DNA from: an uncultured Alistipes sp.
GTDB lineage: Bacteria > Bacteroidota > Bacteroidia > Bacteroidales > Rikenellaceae
Length of the DNA stretch: 10,836 nt
Reading direction: 5' to 3'
NCBI GenBank assembly: GCA_934754975.1
Contig: CAKVKI010000074.1
Span: 1-10,836 of the forward strand
This document shows, piece by piece, positions 1 through 6,000 of this stretch (positions are counted from its first letter, which is position 1; every line of letters starts with the position of its first letter). The notes beneath the pieces were generated by a model. It was not told where the DNA came from. It ran no database searches and saw only the letters and a program-made list of their open reading frames with translations. Position numbers and translations under genes: made by a program.

Positions 1-1257
1 TTCCATGATTTTCTTACGGCGCTGCCTTTCGCTCTTGTTCGGCGAAAATCCCATGTATTTGCAGGCATGGTCGTTTTTCAGAATGCAGATGCAGATACGT
101 TTGAACGTGGGCAGCCGGTTGAATTCAGGCAGGTCTATGTCGTCGAGATATTCCATCCGCACGGGCCGTTTGTCCGTGCGGTAAGCGCTCTTGTCGCCGA
201 CCTCGATGCGGATGCCGGCCTTTTGCAGTTTTACGATGGTTTCGTCGGAAAGACATCCGCCCTTTTCACGCCAGAAACGGATGCTTACAGAGAGTTTTTC
301 CAGGTAATTCCGCCGTGTCCGCTCCGGAAGGGTCGAGAGCAGGAAGCGCATGTAACGCTCCCATGTCATCCCTTTCGGCAGGCGTGCCGATTGCCAGCCG
401 ACGGCAGCCGTCCGACCGTACAGTGCGGCGAAATTGGCTCCGTTGACCCGGCCGACCATGCGGCCCCATGTGTCCGGGTCGATGGCCTTGTAGAGATGCA
501 GGCTTGCGATAGCCGGCGAGATGAACGGACTGGCTACACGCTGATTGTCCAGCGGTACCCCGGCCCGGTAGAAAAGGTCGTACAGCCGGTTGTAGGGCCA
601 GCCGAAACGTCCGTTCGCCGTCCAGATGTCGGTCGTCAGCCAGTCGTAGAGCGGGTAGGCGTTGCAAATGCCGCTGCCGGCCCATTGCCGTATCCACCGC
701 TTGCCGGCGAATCGGTTGTGATTGCGGTCGCTGTATATCGTGCGCCAGCGGTTGAAACTCTCCTGCGTGCGGATGCCGATCAGACAGCAGGTGCGCGTCG
801 CGCCGCTGCGTTCGTGGAGCCATTCGGCGAAGCGGTTCTGAAATTCGTAATCCCACATTTCGTCGGTAAAGAACGGAAAGTCGCATTGCGTAAAGCATCC
901 CGCAGGCATTTCACACGCCCAGATGTCCCGTTTCGACTCCTCCCACGGCCGCCAGTACTGCTGGAACATGGATGTGCAGGTTTGTACTTTGAACGGTATG
1001 CAGACCCGGTAGACATCGAGAATGTCGGCGTTCGCGGCCAGCGTCCGGTTCACATAGTCGATCGTATCGCGGTATTGGATCTCGTAATCCATATGGAACA
1101 CGCCGATTCTGCGCCGCAAGCCGTGTTGCCGGATGTAGTCGATACAGAGATTGAGCAGTACGCCGCTGTCCTTGCCTCCCGAAAAAGAAACATAGATATT
1201 ATCGAAAAGGTCGAAAATCGTTTTCAGCCGTTGCTGTGTCCGCTCGTAAACATTCAT
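1..1257 (-). CDS. DUF3440 / PAPS reductase-like PP-loop protein (IbrA-like), 3' end cut by the window
   Basis: The minus frame is open from an ATG at 1257 to base 1 (419 codons, no stop), so the C-terminus is missing. Residues 24-31 read SFSGGKDS, the PP-loop of ATP pyrophosphatases such as PAPS/APS reductases. It is followed by a Rossmann-like pattern (GVFHMDYEIQY, 52-62) and an aromatic-rich middle (WACEMPAGCFTQCDFPFF, 113-130; YPLYDWLTTDIW, 201-212) typical of the DUF3440 family, whose usual length is a little over 400 residues. The C-terminal part is very basic (SERQRRKK, 409-416). No ECGLH cysteine motif of true sulfonucleotide reductases is visible, so sulfate assimilation is unlikely. 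E. coli IbrA, a relative, acts with ParB-like IbrB as a regulator of prophage eib genes; the chemistry is unknown. The start overlaps the stop of the GNAT-like gene (ATGA, 1254-1257), implying translational coupling. The family call is firm; the function is open. Confidence 0.85.
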   Translation of the reverse strand, partial: MNVYERTQQRLKTIFDLFDNIYVSFSGGKDSGVLLNLCIDYIRQHGLRRRIGVFHMDYEIQYRDTIDYVNRTLAANADILDVYRVCIPFKVQTCTSMFQQYWRPWEESKRDIWACEMPAGCFTQCDFPFFTDEMWDYEFQNRFAEWLHERSGATRTCCLIGIRTQESFNRWRTIYSDRNHNRFAGKRWIRQWAGSGICNAYPLYDWLTTDIWTANGRFGWPYNRLYDLFYRAGVPLDNQRVASPFISPAIASLHLYKAIDPDTWGRMVGRVNGANFAALYGRTAAVGWQSARLPKGMTWERYMRFLLSTLPERTRRNYLEKLSVSIRFWREKGGCLSDETIVKLQKAGIRIEVGDKSAYRTDKRPVRMEYLDDIDLPEFNRLPTFKRICICILKNDHACKYMGFSPNKSERQRRKKIME

Positions 1258-1661
1258 GGCTGTCGGTTTTTCCCGTACTGCATCGTTACGTACTGCGTCC
1301 ATTCTTTCATGGGGATGAATCCTTCGGCGCGGAATACCTCCGTATGGCGAATCAACGTGACGGAACGTATCGTATAGTCGCGGTGGTAGTATTGTACGAC
1401 TTCCCGCAGAAACCGTGCGAGCAGCTGCCGATCGTCGCCCGAAATATAGTAATTATTGATTTTGGCTACTCCCCTGTCGGTAATTTCCACCGGCATGAAC
1501 CCGAAGACGTTTTCTCCTTCCCAAGCCACGAACCACGTATGCGAACGCGAGGTCCAGAACGGATAATTATTGTTCTGGCGCAGTACGCTGCGCCGCATGA
1601 CCAAAGGCGCGACGAGTGTATAAAGGCGGGGCGAAGTGCCGTCCAGTTTCTCGATTGTCAT
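1254..1661 (-). CDS. Small GNAT-like acetyltransferase fold protein
   Basis: A 135-residue protein starting at ATG 1661 (MTIEKLDG). A TTG two codons upstream (1667) is possible but less likely. The layout resembles a GNAT: two N-terminal helices, a strand series (TWFVAWEGENVFGFMPVEI, about 42-60), a strand then helix (INNYYISGDDRQLLARFL, about 68-85), and a late FRAEGFIPM segment like the conserved motif B (xxxGF) near the C-terminus. The acetyl-CoA loop normally reads R/Q-x-x-G-x-G/A; here the equivalent ISGDDRQLL keeps little of it, so the protein may be a weak or non-catalytic acyltransferase. Its stop overlaps the start of the PP-loop gene by 4 bp, and a good promoter lies upstream, so it is the first gene of that operon. 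The substrate is unknown. It could also be a specialised partner of the PP-loop protein. The gene call is strong; the GNAT assignment is moderate. Confidence 0.7.
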   Translation of the reverse strand: MTIEKLDGTSPRLYTLVAPLVMRRSVLRQNNNYPFWTSRSHTWFVAWEGENVFGFMPVEITDRGVAKINNYYISGDDRQLLARFLREVVQYYHRDYTIRSVTLIRHTEVFRAEGFIPMKEWTQYVTMQYGKNRQP

Positions 1662-1670
1662 ATCCAAAAT

Positions 1671-1689
1671 GCCGCGTTTGCGGCCTTAT
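1671..1689. repeat. Copy 1 of a small hairpin repeat
   Basis: Bases 1671-1675 (gccgc) and 1680-1684 (gcggc) form a perfect 5-bp stem with a gttt loop. In the transcript of the GNAT-like gene it sits about 9 nt before the ATG, where it could hinder ribosome entry. Bases 1672-1689 match 1807-1825 with one indel and one mismatch (17 shared bases). Whether this is a functional element or chance cannot be decided here. Confidence 0.4.
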
Positions 1690-1736
1690 TGTTGTATATT
1701 TATGTCTGAATGTATTGTGTGTGGGTCTGTTCATCA

Positions 1737-1768
1737 CAAATATAAAAAATATCGGCCATTTTCTCAAA
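1737..1768 (-). promoter_or_regulatory. Bacteroidota-type promoter for the GNAT-like/DUF3440 operon
   Basis: On the minus strand, TTTG (1768-1765) is followed after exactly 20 nt by TATATTTG (1744-1737). This matches the Bacteroidota housekeeping consensus TTTG-N19-21-TAnnTTTG at every fixed position. Transcription should start near 1730, giving a leader of about 70 nt that carries hairpin copy 1. This indicates that the operon is transcribed independently of the HTCS gene upstream. Confidence 0.75.
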
Positions 1769-1806
1769 TTTTCGGGCAAAACGCAGCGCCAAACGAAGCA
1801 ACACGA

Positions 1807-1825
1807 CCGCGATTTGCGGCCATAT
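1807..1825. repeat. Copy 2 of a small hairpin repeat, downstream of the HTCS gene
   Basis: Bases 1807-1810 (ccgc) pair with 1816-1819 (gcgg) around a gattt loop; the copy closely matches 1672-1689. It lies 34 bp after the HTCS stop. No T-tract follows on the minus strand, so it is not a good intrinsic terminator, although it could still act as a 3'-end stabiliser. I see no other terminator between the HTCS stop and the next promoter. Confidence 0.35.
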
Positions 1826-1858
1826 GCAGAGAATTTCTTATGACAAGTCCGTTGCGTT

Positions 1859-4800
1859 TTAATACTCGGAAGGAGTAACCCCGAATTTGGCTTTGAAACA
1901 TTTTGAAAAATAGGACGCCGTGGTAAATCCCACCATATACATGATCTCCGTGACGGATAGTTTCCGCTGCGAAAGGTAAAGCGCGGCTTTCTGCAGCCGG
2001 GTGTCACGGATAAACTCGACGACGCCCATGCCGGTCAGCTGTTTGATCTTGCGATATATCTGCTTGCTGCCGTAGCGGCTCTCTTGACACAGGGCCGCGG
2101 CGGAGAAATCGGGGTCGCTGATATGTCTGTTCACGATGTCGACGATCTCCTGCAGAAATTTCTCGTCCGACGATTGCAGCGTCTCGACCTGCGGAGTCAG
2201 CATCTGCTGCTGCTTCATCTTCTGCAAATATTGCTCGTGTTTGATAAGCAGTTGTATGATACGGCTGTTGAGGTAATTCAGGTTGAACGGTTTGGCGATG
2301 AAGGCGTCCGCATACTCGAACGACTGCAGCTGAGTCTGCATGTCGTTCCGGCCCGTCAGGACGATGATCGGCAGGAATGCGGTGCGGACCGAACTGCGGA
2401 TGGCCCGGCTCATTTCGAGACCGTCCATGCCCGGCATGGCGATATCCGTAATTACGAGGTCGGTCTTTTCGGCGGCAAGTAGTTCCAGTCCCTCCTTACC
2501 TTCGGATGCTACGCGGAATGTGTAATCCTCGCCCAGCGAAGCTACGATCAGATCGCGGATATCTGGATTATCTTCTACCAGCAGCAGGATGGGTTTGCGG
2601 CTGTGCTGCCATACCTTCGAAAGATTGTGCAGCGAATACGCTTCCTCCGGAACGGACTGCAGCAGGAACGAGTCGGCTTTCATGGTCGAAAGGCGTATGG
2701 TAAAGCAGGCGCCTTTTCCCGGCGTCGAACTTACGGAGAGCTGGCCCTTGTGCATTTCAACGCTCTTTTTTACAAGATAAAGTCCTATTCCCGAGCCGTT
2801 GGGGTTGCCGCTCTGGTTCGAAGGCGCGCGGTAATACTGGTTGAAGATGAAGGGCAGTTCCTCAGGACGGATGCCGCAGCCGGTATCTTCGACCCGGATA
2901 TCGGCATAGAGCATATCGGAAGCCTGCTCTCCGAGGTTTACCGACATCAGCACACTGCCGCCTTCCGGAGTGAATTTCAGGGCGTTGGAGAGGAGGTTTT
3001 CCAGTGCGGATTCCATCTTTATCCGGTCGACCATGAAAATATAGCCGATATCGTCCGCCGTGAACCGGGCATTGACCCCTTTGTGCGCAAAAGCCGGAGC
3101 GAATCCATCGAAGACCGTTCGGGCAAGATCCTGAATCGAGGTGGCTGCGGGGATGAAGAGCGGCGATGCGCTGTTTTCGTTGTAGTCGAGCATCTGGTTG
3201 ATCAGCAGGTGCATTTTTTCCGCATTGCTCTGCACGGATCGCAGTTCGTGGCTCCGCAGGGCATTCGATTCGGAAGTAACCATCCGGCTTACGAGTCCGA
3301 TGATAATGCTCAGCGGACTTTTGAATTCGTGCGACAGGTTGGCGAAGAATTCCGATTTCATGGCGACCAGTTTGAGCGTTTTTTCCCGCTCCAGATGCTC
3401 TATCTGCAGTTGGTGGCGCATGCGGATGAAATAGACGATCCAGAGAACGAGTCCGGTAAGAAGAATCCCGTAGAGCAAAAAGGCTATGGTGGTGGCGTAC
3501 CATACGGGGCGTATACGGACATCGAGCGACGTGACAATCGGCGAAGGATTGCCGGCAGGTTCGAGGGCGCAGACTTCGAAAAGATAGGTTCCCGCCGGGA
3601 CATTGATGAAGACGGCGCGATTGCTGTTGTCCGCCGTTTGCTGCCACTCATCGTCGAACCCGCGGAGACGGTAGGCGAACCGTCCGCCGGGATTGACGAA
3701 ACGCAGCGACGAAAATTCCAGCGCAAAGGAGTTCTGGTGGTGACGCAGCGTGATACCTTTCGTCCGGGCGATATTTTCCGGCAGGATGACATCGCCTCCG
3801 TATTTCTCGCCGACCGTTACGGGGCGGTTGTTGAGCAGCAGCGATGTGATGACCACGCGCGCCGAATCGGCTGCGGCGCCGGCATTGCGCCCTTGAAATT
3901 CGAAATAGCCGTCGATAGTTCCGAGATAGAGTTTGTCGCCAAGGGCCGTGCCGCACAGGACAGGCCCCTCTGCGGGCGGATAATGCGACCACTTGCCGCC
4001 GGATACGTCATAGGACGAAATGCCGGAATCGCCCAAAACCCACAGTTTGCCGTTTTGCGGTATGAGGGCCCGCACCGGAAGTAAAAATCCCGGCACGACA
4101 TGCACTTGTTTGTCTGCGTCGATCCGGCACACCCCCTTGTCGGTTCCGATCCAGATCGTCTGCCCGTCTTCGGCCAGCGTATTCGCCGTCATTCCGCCGG
4201 GCAGGGAGAGCGCCGATGCCGACTGCATATCCAGATCGACGATGTCCAGTCCGGCATTGGTAAGTGCCGCGCAGAACCGGTCGTTGAGCGCCAATTGCGA
4301 CACGACGTTTCCCGATATCGCAGGCTGCGACTCTTTCGAAAAATGGCGGTCGGCAATTACCGGCATGCCGTTGCCGGAAAGGCGGTCTTTCCCGACGACG
4401 AAGAGTCCTCCGTCGTAGGTGCCTATCCATAAACGCCCCCGACAATCTTCCCGTACGGCATACATCCAGTTGGAACTGTAACGCCCGGATGCTTCCGTGA
4501 GAGGATGGTGGCTGATCCGCCCCGTCGCATAATCGCAGCGATCCAATCCTCCGTCCGAAGCGATCCATATCCCTTTGTCGTCGGCATGCAGATCGCGAAC
4601 CTTGTTGTGTCCGAGCCGTTGCCTGCCTGCGCCGGACTTGTACCATGCGCCTGCACCACCCCGCGGATCGCTGCGGATCAGACCGTTCATACCCCCGAGC
4701 CAGAGATTTCCTGCGGGATCGCATCGGATAACCCCGACATCCAGTCCGTCGTCGCTTCCCGTGAGATTTTTGATCCCGTGGAAAACACACTCGGCCGGAG

Positions 4801-5773
4801 TCTGTGCTATTGAAACACCGTGATCCGTTCCCAGCCAGATATTGCCGCCGTCGCCCCGGAAAACGGTCCAAACCACGTTATTCGGCAGCGAACGGCTGTT
4901 TTCGACTTCGTGTCTGAAATGGCGGAAATGCTCTGCACTGTCTTTGATATAAAGTCCGTCGTCCGTACCTATCCACAACGTATCCTCCCCTGCGTGCAGG
5001 AAATTTTTCACCGGTGTATTTTCCAGGTAAAGCCGCGACGAGCGCGAAACGGGATCGTAATGGATCAATCCCCGCTCGGTTCCCAGCCAAAGCGTGCCGG
5101 GATGCCGGTCGTCGGCCGTAATGTCGAGCAGCAGATTGTTGTGATAGCGATCGGAATAAGGCAGCGGATGCGGTTCCATGTCGCCGTCGGGCAGCAGCCG
5201 GTAGAGATAGTTGTACGTTCCGAACCATAACTTTCCGTCGATTTCCCGGCAACAGGCGATGTGTTCGGAAGGAATGAAGCGATCCCCGTTCGCTGCGGCA
5301 TAAAGCGTCGTGCGGTCGTTTTTGCGGTCCATGAGCAACAGCCCCGTCGTAGTTCCGACCCACAGGGAGTCTCCTGTTTGGAGAAAGGCTTTGACGTGCC
5401 TGCTCCCGCAGGCCTCGAAACGGCGGAAGTTATCCTTGCGGCAATCGTAGACTGCGGCGCCGATGTCTGTTCCTACGAACAACTCTCCCTCTGCCCGGTC
5501 ATACAGCAGCGTGTTGATCCGGTTGTTGCTTATCGACAGCGGATCGGCCGCGTCGTGGCGGTAAATTTCGAAGTGATAACCGTCGTAACGGACCAGCCCG
5601 TCGTCGGTGCCGATCCAGATGAACCGGTCGTTATCCTGCGCCAGTGCGAAGGCCGGCGATATTTTTCCGCCTATGCGGGGCAGCTGATGGAAATAGCCCG
5701 GGGCAAAGGTTTGCCCGCGGACGCATAAGGCGCCCAGCAGGAACAAGGATGACAAAAGTATACGGCGGTTCAT
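1859..5773 (-). CDS. Hybrid two-component system (HTCS) sensor/regulator of the SusCD locus
   Basis: A 1304-residue one-protein signalling system. Order: signal peptide (1-20, MNRRILLSSLFLLGALCVRG); 14 Reg_prop-like blades, first at WIGTDDGLVRYD (53-64), last at LYLGTIDGY (615-623), i.e. two seven-bladed propellers; Y_Y_Y domain (about 685-750, W710); membrane helix (about 759-782); HisKA with SHEFKSP (phospho-His H815); HATPase_c with N930 in the N box and D963 in DTGCGI; receiver with acidic VEDN, phospho-Asp D1110 (VITDIAMPG) and K1161; AraC-type HTH at about 1206-1304. All key catalytic residues are present. In known HTCSs the periplasmic propellers bind a specific oligosaccharide, and the cytoplasmic AraC domain activates the neighbouring susCD operon. 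It is divergent from susC. The start at 5773 gives the signal peptide; the longer frame to 5968 would run through the promoter. The sugar sensed is unknown. Confidence 0.96.
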   Translation of the reverse strand: MNRRILLSSLFLLGALCVRGQTFAPGYFHQLPRIGGKISPAFALAQDNDRFIWIGTDDGLVRYDGYHFEIYRHDAADPLSISNNRINTLLYDRAEGELFVGTDIGAAVYDCRKDNFRRFEACGSRHVKAFLQTGDSLWVGTTTGLLLMDRKNDRTTLYAAANGDRFIPSEHIACCREIDGKLWFGTYNYLYRLLPDGDMEPHPLPYSDRYHNNLLLDITADDRHPGTLWLGTERGLIHYDPVSRSSRLYLENTPVKNFLHAGEDTLWIGTDDGLYIKDSAEHFRHFRHEVENSRSLPNNVVWTVFRGDGGNIWLGTDHGVSIAQTPAECVFHGIKNLTGSDDGLDVGVIRCDPAGNLWLGGMNGLIRSDPRGGAGAWYKSGAGRQRLGHNKVRDLHADDKGIWIASDGGLDRCDYATGRISHHPLTEASGRYSSNWMYAVREDCRGRLWIGTYDGGLFVVGKDRLSGNGMPVIADRHFSKESQPAISGNVVSQLALNDRFCAALTNAGLDIVDLDMQSASALSLPGGMTANTLAEDGQTIWIGTDKGVCRIDADKQVHVVPGFLLPVRALIPQNGKLWVLGDSGISSYDVSGGKWSHYPPAEGPVLCGTALGDKLYLGTIDGYFEFQGRNAGAAADSARVVITSLLLNNRPVTVGEKYGGDVILPENIARTKGITLRHHQNSFALEFSSLRFVNPGGRFAYRLRGFDDEWQQTADNSNRAVFINVPAGTYLFEVCALEPAGNPSPIVTSLDVRIRPVWYATTIAFLLYGILLTGLVLWIVYFIRMRHQLQIEHLEREKTLKLVAMKSEFFANLSHEFKSPLSIIIGLVSRMVTSESNALRSHELRSVQSNAEKMHLLINQMLDYNENSASPLFIPAATSIQDLARTVFDGFAPAFAHKGVNARFTADDIGYIFMVDRIKMESALENLLSNALKFTPEGGSVLMSVNLGEQASDMLYADIRVEDTGCGIRPEELPFIFNQYYRAPSNQSGNPNGSGIGLYLVKKSVEMHKGQLSVSSTPGKGACFTIRLSTMKADSFLLQSVPEEAYSLHNLSKVWQHSRKPILLLVEDNPDIRDLIVASLGEDYTFRVASEGKEGLELLAAEKTDLVITDIAMPGMDGLEMSRAIRSSVRTAFLPIIVLTGRNDMQTQLQSFEYADAFIAKPFNLNYLNSRIIQLLIKHEQYLQKMKQQQMLTPQVETLQSSDEKFLQEIVDIVNRHISDPDFSAAALCQESRYGSKQIYRKIKQLTGMGVVEFIRDTRLQKAALYLSQRKLSVTEIMYMVGFTTASYFSKCFKAKFGVTPSEY

Positions 5774-5791
5774 ATCGATCTTCGGTTTAAA

Positions 5792-5823
5792 CAAATATAA
5801 TGGAATTGTCGCCGAAATGCAAA
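5792..5823 (-). promoter_or_regulatory. Bacteroidota-type promoter for the HTCS gene
   Basis: On the minus strand, TTTG (5823-5820) is followed after exactly 20 nt by TATATTTG (5799-5792), a full match to the consensus. Transcription should begin near 5786, only about 13 nt before the ATG at 5773. That supports 5773 as the true start. The complete consensus suggests steady basal expression of the sensor. Confidence 0.75.
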
Positions 5824-5876
5824 ATCTGTCCGATTCCATATACATGTTGTCCGATTTGTTGCAACGGCGAAATGCA
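5813..5876. repeat. Outer pair of 9-bp direct repeats flanking the putative operator
   Basis: CGAAATGCA occurs identically at 5813-5821 and 5868-5876, 55 bp apart start to start, on either side of the TGTCCGATT pair. The left copy overlaps the -33 element of the HTCS promoter; the right copy lies between the -33 region and the -7 element of the susC promoter. The placement suggests binding sites that could block either promoter, but this is inference. Confidence 0.45.
5827..5856. promoter_or_regulatory. Putative HTCS operator: two TGTCCGATT direct repeats
   Basis: TGTCCGATT occurs identically at 5827-5835 and 5848-5856. The starts are 21 bp apart, two helical turns, so both sites face the same side of the DNA. 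AraC-family proteins, including HTCS regulators, typically bind such direct repeats upstream of their target promoter. Relative to the predicted susC transcription start (about 5898) the sites span roughly -70 to -41, the usual place for an activator touching RNA polymerase. They also lie just upstream of the HTCS -33 element, so autoregulation is possible. Confidence 0.55.
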
Positions 5877-5892
5877 CTGAAAGGTAATTTTG
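5855..5892 (+). promoter_or_regulatory. Predicted promoter of the susCD operon (weak -33)
   Basis: TAATTTTG at 5885-5892 is a full match to the TAnnTTTG -7 element. The upstream element is poor: TTTG at 5855-5858 is 26 nt away and GTTG at 5858-5861 is 23 nt away, against the expected 19-21. A good -7 with a misplaced -33 is what an activator-dependent promoter would show, which fits control by the HTCS bound at the adjacent repeats. The predicted start near 5898 gives a leader of about 100 nt. Confidence 0.55.
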
Positions 5893-5967
5893 CAGTACCT
5901 GAAAACCGTATTTTGCTCGTTTCGCCGTTTTTCGGTATCTTCGGATGCGCCGACACCGTGCGGGACA

Positions 5968-6000
5968 ATGAATAAAACTAACCTTAATTCAACCTTATGA
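5968..6000 (+). other. Ten-codon leader mini-ORF overlapping the susC start
   Basis: ATG at 5968 opens a 10-residue frame (MNKTNLNSTL). Its TGA stop (5998-6000) overlaps the susC ATG (5997-5999) in an ATGA arrangement, the classic geometry for translational coupling. The same stretch holds AACCTTA twice, 11 bp apart (5980-5986, 5991-5997), the second copy ending on the A of the susC ATG. The leader is AT-rich, so such a short frame can arise by chance, and there is no Shine-Dalgarno sequence in front of it. Confidence 0.3.

Noticed and set aside
67..1377. 436-codon open frame on the plus strand
   Set aside because: It is antisense to the PP-loop gene, whose frame shows the SGGKDS motif and family pattern. 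The plus-strand product resembles nothing and arises from GC-rich codon use.
1805..1821. Intrinsic terminator for the HTCS gene
   Set aside because: The stem is only 4 bp and no T-run follows it on the minus strand.
1616..1878. Short plus-strand frames in the gap between the HTCS and GNAT-like genes
   Set aside because: They overlap the start of the GNAT-like gene and its promoter on the other strand, have no credible promoter, and encode no recognisable sequence.
2603..4084. 493-codon open frame on the plus strand
   Set aside because: It lies entirely opposite the HTCS kinase and sensor region, where all catalytic motifs are intact on the minus strand. It is a composition shadow.
5858..5865. 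Palindrome GTTGCAAC as a separate operator
   Set aside because: Eight bases of perfect symmetry with no extension is common by chance. It is noted only because it overlaps the susC -33 region.
5898..5996. Riboswitch or structured RNA in the susC leader
   Set aside because: I could find only 3-4 bp stems and no known riboswitch core. The stretch reads as an unstructured AT-rich leader near the start codon.
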